A stretch of 13,098 bases of DNA, taken from the NCBI GenBank assembly GCA_003024985.2, contig PXIH01S0014417.1. One strand, written 5' to 3'. Positions 1 through 10,000 of the stretch are shown here, in pieces. A model generated the notes under the pieces. The model was not told the DNA's origin. It saw only the letters and a list, made by a program, of their open reading frames with translations, and ran no database searches. The DNA comes from Euperipatoides rowelli. Its lineage: Eukaryota; Onychophora; Udeonychophora; Euonychophora; Peripatopsidae. The position numbers were made by a program, and so were the translations under genes. Position 1 is the stretch's first letter; each line of letters opens with the position of its first letter.

Positions 1-843
1 TTTTTTTTTTTTTTTTATGGTTTTTGGTATTTTAATGAATCAGAAGTGGTTAAAATTTATTTAGTTCCAAAAATATTTAAGTAAAGCACAGGTTATTGTT
101 CAAGAAAGCAATTTTAATAAATATATTTTGTAGCATTTAGATCTTTTAGTTTGCCCATAACTGAAATTTACAGAAATTAAGAGTAATTCTTAAAATGTTT
201 ATTTTAAAAATATCAGTTACGGTATTGTGCAAATAGTAATTGAATAGATTTTTTTTACAGTGCCATTAAGAATTTATTGTCTAAGTTTGGTAAAAGTTTA
301 CATATTTTGTATTTTGAATGCCATTGAAATAATTTGGACTACTGTGAAATTAGCCACTAGGGAGTCCACTAATGATGAATTATGTATGTTGTTACTGTCC
401 TATTTTCAAGTAGTAACTTCAATTTGATTCTTATTGAATTGTGGACTTACATAGGGTTTCTTATCAGAGATGAGTCCAAATCTGAACATTAAAACTTCCA
501 AAAGCATTAAAAATTTTGAGGTGCTTCAAAATTATGCGCCTTGTCAGTGATTTGCCTTTAGCTTGTAAACAAATATGGCTGCCAGGAGTCTATGCTCCGA
601 GTGACTACAGTATAAACAATGTTATAATTTGGACATTTGTACTTTAAATTAACTTTGTCAGAATACAGACTAACCTGTCAATGAATTGTTATAATGGCAA
701 ATTAATTCCAGATCGAGCTTGATTTGGTGTATACTGTACCACTATGGTTAAGGACATTTTTAAAATCTGCGCTGGTAAACTTCGGTCTAGTAGCGGCTGA
801 AGCATCAGCCTCAAGCAGCACTTGTAATTAATCAAATATTCAG

Positions 844-956
844 ACAATAATTCTAAGAGAACTCTGCATCGGCAAATCAAGTTTGAGGAATTGTCATCCA
901 ATAATCAATCAATAGACAATCTACTGCTTATTAACAGTAATTATCTGGATTATCAG
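844..956 (+). other. Possible plus-strand exon, unrecognised
   Basis: A frame stays open from 828 to 956. It is preceded by an acceptor-like ATATTCAG (ending 843) and followed by a good donor, CAG|GTAAAC, at 957. The encoded stretch includes KRTLHRQIKFEEL and later NSNYLDYQ. I recognise no family. It would pair with 1066-1182 across a 109-bp GT-AG intron. An open run of this length is not rare by chance, so this is only a candidate, possibly an exon of a gene on the opposite strand or a relic. Confidence 0.15.
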
Positions 957-1065
957 GTAAACGGAAATTTGTACACACCCTTCACTATAAACTATCCCTA
1001 TCTACAATACTTCAATATTATTATCTCTTGAACATTTGTATTTAATGACTATTTTTTTGCTTCAG

Positions 1066-1182
1066 ATTTGGATCACCGCACCTCTCCGAAAATTGCCGTT
1101 ACCGATGAAGTTTACTTATCTGCATCTTGATAGTTCATTCAGGGATTATGAAAATTACAATGGCAAAATTATTTACATATAG
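1066..1182 (+). other. Possible plus-strand terminal exon, unrecognised
   Basis: A strong pyrimidine tract and acceptor (TTTTTTTGCTTCAG ending 1065) precedes a frame that is in phase 0 with the candidate exon at 844-956. It runs 38 codons to TAG at 1180-1182. The peptide starts IWITAPLRKLPLPMKF. A second frame over the same bases (LDHRTSPKIAVTDEVYLSAS, stop near 1128) looks at least as protein-like but does not join the upstream candidate. The ambiguity of frame is a reason for doubt. Confidence 0.15.
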
Positions 1183-2612
1183 TTTTAGTGGAATTTTATC
1201 TATTTTTTTTTTCTGTTAAATTCTGACTATTAGGCACTGGCATGTTTTTTAATTATTAAAGGTTTATTTATTGTTTGTTTAAAGGGAAAATCAATTTTTA
1301 AATTGTCCATAAATATACTGTAAATGAGTATGTATTTGATGCTTTTAATATTTCTTTTTAAATTGTCAATTGTATATAGCAAGGAAATTTTATCTGTAAC
1401 AGTTACATTACAGGTAGAATTAATTTAATTCTATATTTTAATTAATTAATGCTTTGTTAAAATGTGCAGATAAAGCTTAAACTGTAAGCTAGAGTATGTT
1501 GTCATTTTTGCATAGCCTAATTAGTTTTAAATTGTTTATTTTTAGTCAGATGGCTTTATTCAAGTACATGGATAGGCGATAGTACTCATTGTATCAATTA
1601 GGATAAGATTTTTATTTTACCATCCTTAATGTCAGTGCTAATTTGCTGAGTTTTTAATAGTCTTTATTTCAGCTAAGCTTTTATTGGTTTAATCAACATT
1701 GCAGGTATTTTTGTAGGCCTATTACATCATTTGAGAGGTTAAATGTGGGGTTGCCTTTTTCACTTTCAGGATGCATTTTGAAATATTTTTTTTTGAAAGG
1801 TTGGTTATTTTAAATTAGGGATAAATTAGTTTCCAAAACTGGATGGCTGTTCTATGATAGAATATTAGTCAGATATAATTGTACCCTCACATATTGTATT
1901 TATGCTTATAATTACTTAAAACAAACAATTGTACCAAACGCTTATAGTTATTGTATTAAAGGTGTGCCGAATGTTTGTCAACTATTCAGTATTCGGAACT
2001 AATATTGTAAAAAAGCAAGCAAAGCCTGGGCTATCTAAGATGTATTACTTTTTCACCTTGGATTCTGTAATTTGGTGCAATATAAATAAAACTGATTAGA
2101 CATAAAATTGAGAATTCAGTTTAGATTTTGTAAACTTTTATACTACAAATTGGGTTTATCACATGATCAAATTTCATGTGTTAAAATGCTACAGTACTTT
2201 ATATTGCTTGGAGTATCAGAAAAATAACTGATGCCAAATTTTTCTATCACATCTTACATGGACATTCATTAATAGACTTAAAAACATGACATCCTAGGCT
2301 ACTTACTCAGGAGCACTTAGAGATCATTTGGTAATACATAGTGTTTAAATGATATAAATCACCTTTTGAATCATACTCAGGGTTCCTGATGGACTTTAGA
2401 AGGATGATGATATTTACGTTTACAAATACTATGTTACTCTTTTAACATATTTACTTTGCATTGCTAAAAATTGTATTTTATGTTGCCTTCACCATTTGCT
2501 TATGGAATAAATAAATACTAAGTCTAAAAGAAAGTGATTACTACCATTAATACTTTAAATCGGTTCTAAAATACATTTGGAAAAAAATTGGATTACTTTT
2601 AAAACCTTATTA

Positions 2613-2768
<156 letters not shown>

Positions 2769-3672
2769 TTAAAAACCCTAGACCTATTGCAAATAAAACA
2801 AGCTGTCAACTGGTGATATGGATTCACATCTATACCCACTTGACTTTTTCTAAACTTATCAAAAAGCAGCTTATCAAAAATTGCTATCAAATTTCTATAC
2901 AATTAAGAGACTATTTAATAAGAGATCGATTGATCTATTGTTTAATCGGAAAACAAATTTAAATTATAGATAAAATCACGAAATAAGTTTGAAGCAATAT
3001 CCATATCACCAAATTTATATCAGACCAGTTGTGTTGCATAAGTACTTTAAACACAGATGTATAACATGAATGATTTCTTGGACGAATGGATATGATCATT
3101 ATTATTCGAAGAAGTATAATGATTTGGAATCAGATATATTATATAGTCAGTCAGATTACAGATTTGTAGAACAGAAGATTCTTTAATTACCTTATAATTA
3201 ATTTGTGTATTAGTAAAACATTTATCAAGTGGAACCAATATGTATAATTGTAATATGCTTAAGCTAACAAATCTTACAATATTATGTGTGTAATGTATGT
3301 AAGGTATAATGAAATAACAAGATCCTTATAACTTATATCTAACTGCTTATTATTTCTCATTGACTTATACCTTAATAAATATAACAGTAGTTGAACACAA
3401 GTAATAACGCTTAATAACTAAGTAAAACTTAACGAATTGTCAATCCTCACGCTTGGCTTCCCGCTCGCTTCTGTATGGCGTACCCATGTGACTACTGTTA
3501 CGTATATACTGGTAATAAATATTGTGGCCTAGCATAAAAGGTAGTTCACATAACTGTGCCACAAAGGAAAAAAAAATATTGAATGTGGGGATTTTATTTT
3601 AAATTATATTTCCTTAACTATTTTAGTCTATCTTGACCAAATGAGATTTTATTTTTTAAAAAATTTACAAGG

Positions 3673-4024
3673 TAGGCCACTAAAAAAAAGTCTTGTTTCT
3701 CAGTGCCTGCCTGGTGCTTCTAAAAGTTGCCGGGTAAATGCTTTTTTTTATATGTATTTAAATTTATTTAAATAAAAAAAAATTCCTGATGCCTTTATAA
3801 ATCTTATTTTCTTCTCTACTTTATAAATTGGATATTTTTTCTTTCTTAAATGAAAATTTATTTGATGAAAAATTACTTCTTAAAATAGTTTTGTATTTCT
3901 TTTTAAAATAATAATTCCTGGTGTTGGTTTTTCACAAATAAAATAATAAAAAAAACCCTGCCTGCCTGGTCATTTCTGGGACCATAACTGGATGAGAAAC
4001 AAGTCTTTTTTTTTTAGTGGCCTT
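3673..4024. mobile_element. MITE-like element with ~30-bp terminal inverted repeats
   Basis: The left end reads TAGGCCACT, eight A, then GTCTTGTTTCTCA. The right end, reverse-complemented, reads AAGGCCACT, ten A, then GACTTGTTTCTCA. The repeat is thus about 30 bp with one substitution and an A-run length difference. TTACAA flanks both sides (TTACAAGG on the left, TTACAACC on the right), consistent with a target duplication of 6-8 bp, but the exact ends are ambiguous by two bases. There is no coding frame inside, so the element is non-autonomous. TGCCTGCCTGG occurs near both ends in direct orientation (about 3704 and 3958). Superfamily is uncertain; the 8-bp option would suit hAT or P. Confidence 0.75.
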
Positions 4025-4362
4025 ACAACCCTAATTTAAATTATAATTGAATTTAAAGCAAAAAATGTAATTGCTGTTATCAATTTTTGCTTATGTACAA
4101 AAACAAACTTTTGTAAATATTGTTCTATTTTTTTAAAAAAACCTAACATTTTCCATATCTCTATATAACATTTACATAAAATTAAAACCAGACCTTCAAG
4201 CAACAAAAATATTCTGATTTGGTTGATTTGATAAAAAAAAATGTCAATAAATATTGAAATTGAACAAAAGTTGTACATTTTAATTAAAAATTAAATTAAT
4301 ATGAAATCTAAGGAGCAAAAATTATAAATCATTTAAAAAAAATGGTTTTGTTAGCAAAGATA

Positions 4363-4370
4363 ATCTAGAA
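4363..4370 (+). repeat. hAT target-site duplication, left copy
   Basis: ATCTAGAA, identical to the copy at 4909-4916 on the other side of the element. Confidence 0.92.
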
Positions 4371-4908
4371 CAGGGTTTCTTAACCTTGAGTCGGGACCCA
4401 GATTGGAGTAATAGTTTTGGTTCAGTGACCCTATATTTTGATAAGTTTTTTTTTTTTTTTTTGGTTTCACCTACCTACCCCATGCTGCCCGGGAGTCATG
4501 TACCCTTGCACCTCAGCTTAAACGCCCCTGACACACTCAAAAATATATATATATATTTTTAACAAANATATATATATATTTTTAACAAAAGAGAAACATT
4601 ATCTAACAGTGTTGCCATATAGTGATTGATAAATNAAATTTGTGGAGAGTTGTCACAATAAAGTTTTAACGATAACATTTAACGGCAGTGGCTCGATATT
4701 TTTAAAATTATTTCTGTATTTGTAATATTTTTGAGATAATAGATTAACATACGATACGTTACTTTTTATTTATTTATTTATAAATAATAAATAAAATGTA
4801 ACGCATCGTATGTTATCTCAAATTTTTTTTTTAAAAAAATCTCGCGACCCTTGAAATATGCCAAGCGACCCAATTTTGGGTCCCGACCCATTAGGTTAAG
4901 AAACACTG
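4371..4908. mobile_element. Non-autonomous hAT-type element, 538 bp
   Basis: The left end is CAGGGTTTCTTAACC and the right end, reverse-complemented, is CAGTGTTTCTTAACC. Both continue into a GTCGGGACCCA block. Flanking copies of ATCTAGAA at 4363-4370 and 4909-4916 form a perfect 8-bp target duplication with the central TA typical of hAT integration. Inside are an imperfect tandem AT-rich duplication (about 4543-4588) with an N, another N at 4635, and a 25-bp inverted pair (about 4731-4762 with 4798-4822) around a TTTA repeat. No transposase frame is present, so mobility would have required an enzyme encoded elsewhere. Confidence 0.92.
4731..4822. repeat. Inverted repeat within the 538-bp hAT element
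   Basis: The arm at 4798-4822 reverse-complements to TTTGAGATAACATACGATGCGTTAC's pattern: TTTGAGATAA followed by CATACGATGCGTTAC. The left arm has the same order but with about eight extra bases (TAGATTAA) between the two blocks and one substitution (A for G). The loop is a TTTA-type microsatellite (about 4764-4795). Confidence 0.8.
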
Positions 4909-4916
4909 ATCTAGAA
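4909..4916 (+). repeat. hAT target-site duplication, right copy
   Basis: ATCTAGAA, identical to the copy at 4363-4370. Perfect identity argues for a fairly recent insertion compared with the other elements here. Confidence 0.92.
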
Positions 4917-5021
4917 GGAAAATTAATTGACAATACACTTAGAATAGCAGTTTTAGTATATTATAAAAAGTTCAGAGAATACAGACCTGATTTTTAAAAA
5001 TATTTTCATAATTTAAAGCTT

Positions 5022-5047
5022 TATAGTGATCCAAAGGGATCACTATA
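5022..5047. repeat. Perfect 11-bp hairpin
   Basis: TATAGTGATCC and its exact reverse complement GGATCACTATA are separated by four bases (AAAG). The hairpin lies within the Acsl intron and no terminator or RNA family is suggested. Confidence 0.8.
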
Positions 5048-5175
5048 CAAGAATAGAATGAAACGGACACTAGCACAAGATGAAAATTTTAATACAAAGA
5101 CAGTAAAATAAGACAGCAACTCGTTGAATTACAGATAAAGCCCCCAAATAAACTGCTATATCATCAATAGGGCTG

Positions 5176-5215
5176 ATATGGCACTATTTGGATTGACAGG
5201 TCAATCCAGCCATAT
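5176..5215. repeat. Bulged hairpin, two stems
   Basis: An inner 9-bp perfect stem (TGGATTGAC at 5189-5197 with GTCAATCCA at 5200-5208) has an outer 7-bp stem (ATATGGC at 5176-5182 with GCCATAT at 5209-5215). A six-base bulge sits on the left arm only. Confidence 0.75.
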
Positions 5216-5313
5216 AAAATAAAACACTGAGGAAATAAGGATTCGCTGGAATATGAAGGGGAGTCATTCCAAATGAGACCTTGAGACATGCGATATTATA
5301 AATAGCAAAGAGA

Positions 5314-5332
5314 ACACACACACACACACACA
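5314..5332 (+). repeat. AC dinucleotide microsatellite
   Basis: About nine and a half uninterrupted AC units in the Acsl intron; likely length-polymorphic. Confidence 0.9.
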
Positions 5333-5512
5333 TGCAAAGTACACTGTAAATTATTAGGACGTGCAAAGTTGATGTTTTATGCATTGTTTACACTCCTAAT
5401 TGAGCACATTATGCTAGACATGGTAATAACTATTAAAAATAGAAGAACAAAAATCAGCTGTTCAATACGATAACATACAATAGCTTATAAATTGAAATGT
5501 TTTTAAACTAAC

Positions 5513-5690
5513 CCGGGAAATTATATTTAAAACCAGCTTGAGCAGCAATTTGCCAATGGGCCTGAGTTTCTGCAAAAATAATAAAAGGTTGCCCAGGTTT
5601 AAGTCCAAGTGCCTGAAGACCACTTCCAAAATGATGGAGTCTCCTGCTAACTTCCTCAAAGGTCTCCCAATGATATTCTCCCAGTACTAG
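5513..5690 (-). CDS. Acsl: Long-chain acyl-CoA synthetase (ACSL3/4 type), internal exon B
   Basis: This exon continues exon A in phase 0, so ...VFKK is followed by [11 protein letters not shown]. It is 178 nt, 59 codons plus one base, and ends ...[11 protein letters not shown] with the first base of a valine codon. It encodes the start of the AMP-binding fold. The family pattern V(I)LGxYxW, FGSGLxALGLKP, FxET and AAQxxFKYNFP is clear. The acceptor is CTTTTAG before 5690 and the donor GTTAGT at 5512-5507. One usually conserved stretch is odd: after ETQ the sequence runs AHWQIAAQ, where human ACSL4 and Drosophila Acsl have Arg for the Q of ETQ, Glu for His, and Met for the second Gln. The frame is intact, so this looks like divergence rather than decay. 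A different open frame over the same bases (5462-5659) is only a shadow. Confidence 0.93.
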
Positions 5691-6474
5691 CTAAAAGAAA
5701 ATATAATTAGATAAAACAAAAATAGTGTATATACCGTACAGCCACTGTATATACTGTATAGACACACAGTAGGCTATTACAAACAAACGATTTACGAGTA
5801 TTATGCATTGTCCCTCATTCAATTTATGAATGCTTGATTTTGAATTATAACAACTTCTGTTTTAAACTTAATAAATTACAAGGAAACAAAAATCTTAATA
5901 GGCCTAATACAATCTTTTTTATTGAATTATTTACTATATGTTGCTGTATATATATATATATACAACACCAAAGCATAGGATATCATGTATTTTATTAACG
6001 GGATCAAATGCTGTAGTATTAAAAAAAAATCAGAAGTTTCATAAATTTTAAAAGACTTTTAAAGCTTTAAATTAATTATGTTATATGATTAAATAGGGTA
6101 AATTCTAAATATTAAGTGTACACAACACTATGAATTTTATTTTTATTGCTAAAGAAATGAAATTTTGTAATATTAATCATTTCATCTGCTAAGGAATATA
6201 CAATAGGATTTTTACTAAATTAATAAATATCAATAAGTATATTAATGATGTGCATAAAATTACGGCTTTAATAAATAGTATAAGTTACCACTAACAATGA
6301 GTTTTATGAAAAGATTCCACAGATTCCTAGTGCAATGACACATTGTATAAGTTAATAAATTGATGTTATAAATATTGTATTTTGTAAAATAGTGTAGGCT
6401 AATTACTTCCCCATATATTTTTATTTAAGATAACTAAATCAATGCATGTGTATATAAGTTAAACAGTATAGAAT

Positions 6475-6567
6475 CTCTAGACTGGAAAAATAAGTTGTTA
6501 GACATACATCAAAACCACCACTTGGAATTTGAACTATGACTAACAAATTAATTTTTCCAGTTTAGAG
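6475..6567 (+). ncRNA. Candidate pre-miRNA-like hairpin
   Basis: Arms 6475-6513 and 6528-6567 pair over about 39 positions around a 14-nt loop. By hand alignment of the plus-strand transcript there are 34 Watson-Crick pairs, one G-U pair, four mismatches and one single-base bulge. Stem length, mismatches spread along it and loop size fit an animal miRNA precursor. The plus reading folds slightly better, because the G-U pair becomes a C-A mismatch on the minus strand. If transcribed from plus it would be antisense to Acsl; if from minus, a normal intronic RNA. The rival reading is a very short inverted-repeat transposon: GAAT flanks both sides (6471-6474, 6568-6571). I do not recognise a known miRNA seed. 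Confidence 0.4.
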
Positions 6568-7471
6568 GAATTTAGCCTCTTTGTTAGCCTGTTATATGCA
6601 ATGCATTTTTTTATTTTTATCATATTGGTGTGGCTAAAACTGCTCTATGTATGCTTATGAAATAACGAAGCTTTACTCTAATGCCTTAATGAAGGGAATG
6701 CTATTCTATAGCCTGATTTTTAAGTCAAAGTGTGATAAATATAAACTAATTTAGGTACATGGAATGCAGTATTACTTTTATAAAAAAGTTTTCATATTAA
6801 AATAGTGAATCAAACTTTAGTTTAAACAATTTTTTATTATATTAAAAAGTTAGACAATGGTGAGGTCACATAATCATTACTTTTTATTGGCCTATAGGAG
6901 GAGCATACTGTGTATATCATTCTCCCACCATTATAAAAGGATCTGGGAAAAACAATTTATTATGTCTTTGAAATTCTAGAGAAAATTAAAAAAACAACTT
7001 TTCCTTTAAGTTTCAGCTTTGCAACCATACTTTCCCTGGAACCCGAATGCTTGGGTTTCCTGGGGGCTACCCGCTGAGTCATGGTAGTAACCCTGGCGGA
7101 TCGTCAGGTGGCATATTTTTTTTAATCCGGAATCTTTATATGCAAAGAAAAAATTCCACATCAAGTTTTTTTTTTAAGTCGGAAAATTTAAAAAAATTTT
7201 TTTTTTTTTAAATTTGTTGTTGGGTCTGAGATTGTGGAATATTGGCATACATATACCACAGCATACTATATACTATAACAATATACGGTAGCACACTTCA
7301 GTACTGTGCAAGTATTGAAGAGTGCACTTGGTATTCTGTTCCTGTTTAGATATAACAAAGTGTCGACAAGAAAATTTTTCATTAAAAAAGAAAAAAAGTT
7401 TATATATCACTATTTTCAACAATGGATTGTAGAATAGGAAGAATCAAACCGTCTAGAATCAGTCTTAACAG

Positions 7472-7786
7472 CAGGGTTTCCTAACCTTTGTTCACTGGGG
7501 GCCCATATTTTTTTAGACTTCTATGTAGGGCTGTTAAGAGGTGGGGGTCTGAGGGGTCACCCTCCCTCCCCCACCAAGCAGGGTCAGAGCCATGGGGATG
7601 GGGTAGGGGGAACCCCTGCAAGATTTTTTTTACTTTGTACTATAAATTTGTTGAACTTTCAATGAAAAATTAGCATTAAAATTAAAACAGTCACACAAAG
7701 TAAAGGAAAAATAAAAATACACAATTATGAATGTGGAAAATAAAAATTAATCACTTGGCCGCCCTAAACTAAGTTAAGAACAAGTT
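7472..7786. mobile_element. Degenerate hAT-like element, 315 bp
   Basis: The left end CAGGGTTTCCTAACC leads into a GGGGGCCC block. The right end, reverse-complemented, reads AACTTGTTCTTAACT leading into GGGCGGCC, a decayed version of the same layout. Flanks CTTAACAG (7464-7471) and CTTATCAT (7787-7794) agree at six of eight positions, as expected for an old 8-bp target duplication. A short open frame inside (7488-7673) is not transposase-like. The right boundary is inferred from the flank match. Confidence 0.6.
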
Positions 7787-8472
7787 CTTATCATATTTCA
7801 GATAACAACCTGGAACTAAAATAAATTAAAACTTCAACATTATGAATAACCTGATCAAAATTAATGTTTACTTAATAAAAAATACATTTATTAGGTAATT
7901 GAGCTATTCATTGAGATCACTTTTTTTTTTAATTTTTTTTTTATAGACTGGCTTCAACTTTAATATATTTTAAGGAAAATAAAAAGTATAGGTACAATTC
8001 AAACAATGCGGCCAACAATTGCTAAACCATATTAAAAGAAAAAAAAGGAAAATTAACTAAGATTATATTAAACATTAAATTATACAATCATGTCCTGTTG
8101 AGTTATGATTAATTTCAATTTGATGCTATTGCAGATTATCTATTTAATGTTATATAAAATCCAATATGAATACTAGGTCGAGAGTTAAAATCCAATAACT
8201 TGTTTTGCAATGTAAGAGTAGTTAGTATTGCTGATAGTTGAAACCCCATGTTGGATATTTTTCCTGATAAGAATTACGGTTATGGTTTAACAGCTAGTAA
8301 ATTAATTGTTGCACAGTGTGACAGGGTTCCCCTATGTAATTTATTTGTATTTAAGGATGTCAGAATTTTGTGTTAAAACTTAAGTATTGAGATTTTTTTT
8401 TTTCACTTTGTTTTATTATCTATTGGCCAAAAAAAATTATATTAGTGAAATTCTTTTATCCTTCGCATTCAG

Positions 8473-8618
8473 AGGACTAGTGACTTTAATGAAATTTATA
8501 ATGAAAATGCAACGAGCTAGAAATATCGCTGAGCTCTACGACTGTCGTAAATGGTAACGATAGTAGACAACATGAAGAGGATGATTGTGAAGGTATGGTA
8601 CCGCTATTGAATAAATAA
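8473..8618 (+). pseudogene. Possible broken plus-strand exon, unrecognised
   Basis: A pyrimidine-rich acceptor (ATCCTTCGCATTCAG ending 8472) leads into a frame reading RTSDFNEIYNENATS then stop. From 8505 a different frame reads CNELEISLSSTTVVNG and ends EEDDCEGMVPLLNK with TAA at 8616-8618. Read across a one-base frame change near 8510 the whole looks like an acidic C-terminal tail. An AATAAA-like string follows at about 8610. The stretch directly abuts a transposon starting at 8628. I cannot assign a family, and each open run alone could be chance. Confidence 0.2.
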
Positions 8619-8627
8619 ATATTAACA

Positions 8628-8867
8628 CAGGGATGGCAAATAGGCTGCATGAGTGCCGAAGATGGCACTATAGAGATTTGACAGCACGCCAGACTGGACA
8701 ACCAACAAAAATTTTAAAGTTTAAAAATCTCCATAGCCAACAAAAAAAAAAAGCTCCTCAAATCTGTCAAAAGGGAAACAAAACGATATAACCAGTAATA
8801 AAACAAAAATATGTAACCTGGAGACCCATATTTCGGCACTTTGGCCAAATCCTATTTGCCATCCCTG
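8628..8867 (-). mobile_element. Short copy of CAGGGATGGC-ended hAT-like family, 240 bp
   Basis: Perfect 17-bp ends: CAGGGATGGCAAATAGG on the left and its reverse complement on the right. It shares internal blocks with the element at 10092-10831 in opposite orientation: GCACGCCAG-CTGGACA, AATTTTAAAGTTtAAAATCTCC-like, GTTATATCGTTTTGTT-like and TTGGCCAAAGTGCC. It is shorter through internal deletion. It has no frame for transposase. Flanking octamers TATTAACA and CTCTAATG share only the central TAA, so the target duplication is not convincing. Confidence 0.85.
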
Positions 8868-9924
8868 CTCTAATGCATCCTAATCAAGTGAGAAAAGTTT
8901 TAGAAATTTTGAAGTAAGTTTTTAAGTTATCAATATTGTTAATTACATTAATAGGAGTGGGAAATTGAAGCGTAGCTAGCATTATTTGTTGTTAGTCCCA
9001 AATCTTTAAACCATGCATGGCTAAAAGTGTTGATTGTCCTTTTTTTGGTAATGACTAACTCTAATGGCTTAACTAAATGGTCAAATGCTTTTAAAATTTG
9101 TAGAATTAAGTTTCTTAGAAGATCAATACTTTTGAAATATTTGGTTTGGCATTATGGAGACCACCACCCCAGTTCAAAAGGTGTTGTCCTTAATGTTCAC
9201 TTTTAATTACATTAAAATGGTCTGTACATCTTTGCCTACTTGATTTAATGTTATGTGGGTGATATCCTCATCTTTATTTTGTCCCATAGTAGAGTTATAG
9301 GAACTGGCTTTGCACTTGATTATAATTTTTTTTGTGCATGCATAAAAATTGATTTACTATGTCCTCTTATTTGAGAAAACAAGTGACATTTCTAAATTTA
9401 CAGATTTTATGTTGTTTGTGGTTGTCACCATGTTTGCATTACGTTAGTTACCAATACGTTATTTTTTTTAATGCAAAAGCTTAGTAAAAGGTTTAGCTTC
9501 ATCTTTAATTTGCTAGATCCATAGACATCTCAGCAGCAGCTACGTTACTGAATTAAGTGATCAAATTTAATTTTTCCAGCATGTCTTTTTTTGTATAGAA
9601 CTATTATAAATACCAAAAAGAAACTGATCAACTAGAAAGAAATTTAGTTTAGCTTCTAGTTTGCAATTAATACTTAGTATTCAAAGGTCCACCTTAAATT
9701 CTATTACCTATTTATTTTCAGTTTAAATTTGTTTATTTAGCTGGCTTAGGGTTTATAATGTTCTAAAATGTTGGAAAATTTCTAGCAGTAAAGTTTACGG
9801 CTTAGCTGGAGCTACCAGGTCGCATAACAAATTGAAGGTGCTTTCCCCAATCAGTTAACACCATGACTACTTAAATTTCATCCTACTTTTTTGGCTATAA
9901 GATCTAATTTTATCTCCTTAAGAC

Positions 9925-10000
9925 CAGTGGTTCTCAACCACCGGGCCTCGGACCATTGCCGGGCCGTCATGCAAGACCAAATGGGCCGCGATATATTAAA
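9925..10000 (+). mobile_element. Isolated hAT-like terminus
   Basis: CAGTGGTTCTCAACC followed by CACCGGGCC, a GGACC block and GGGCCG is the layout of a widespread class of hAT ends. No matching right end is seen up to 11.2 kb, so this is a fragment or a copy whose other end has decayed. The right limit given is only where the GC-rich terminal pattern fades. The next element starts 92 bases further on. Confidence 0.6.

Noticed and set aside
1-16. T run at the left edge as the poly(A) tail of a minus-strand retrotransposon
   Set aside because: No target duplication or retroelement body can be seen; A and T runs of this size are common here.
689-901. 70-codon minus-strand open frame
   Set aside because: It does not match the ACSL segment expected downstream of exon C, and no splice sites fit.
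3300-3374. TAAGGTATAA / TTATACCTTA inverted pair as a tiny MITE
   Set aside because: Ten-base arms in such AT-rich sequence are weak evidence, and no flanking duplication is visible.
4543-4588. Tandem AT-rich duplication with an N as a biological signal
   Set aside because: The N at 4567 marks uncertain base calling in a low-complexity repeat, so copy number and sequence may be unreliable.
7488-7673. 61-codon plus-strand open frame
   Set aside because: It lies wholly within the degenerate hAT-like element and its G/C-rich half reflects terminal repeat sequence, with no transposase motif.
8318-8345. CAGGGTTCCCC as another hAT end
   Set aside because: No matching inverted end or target duplication was found nearby.
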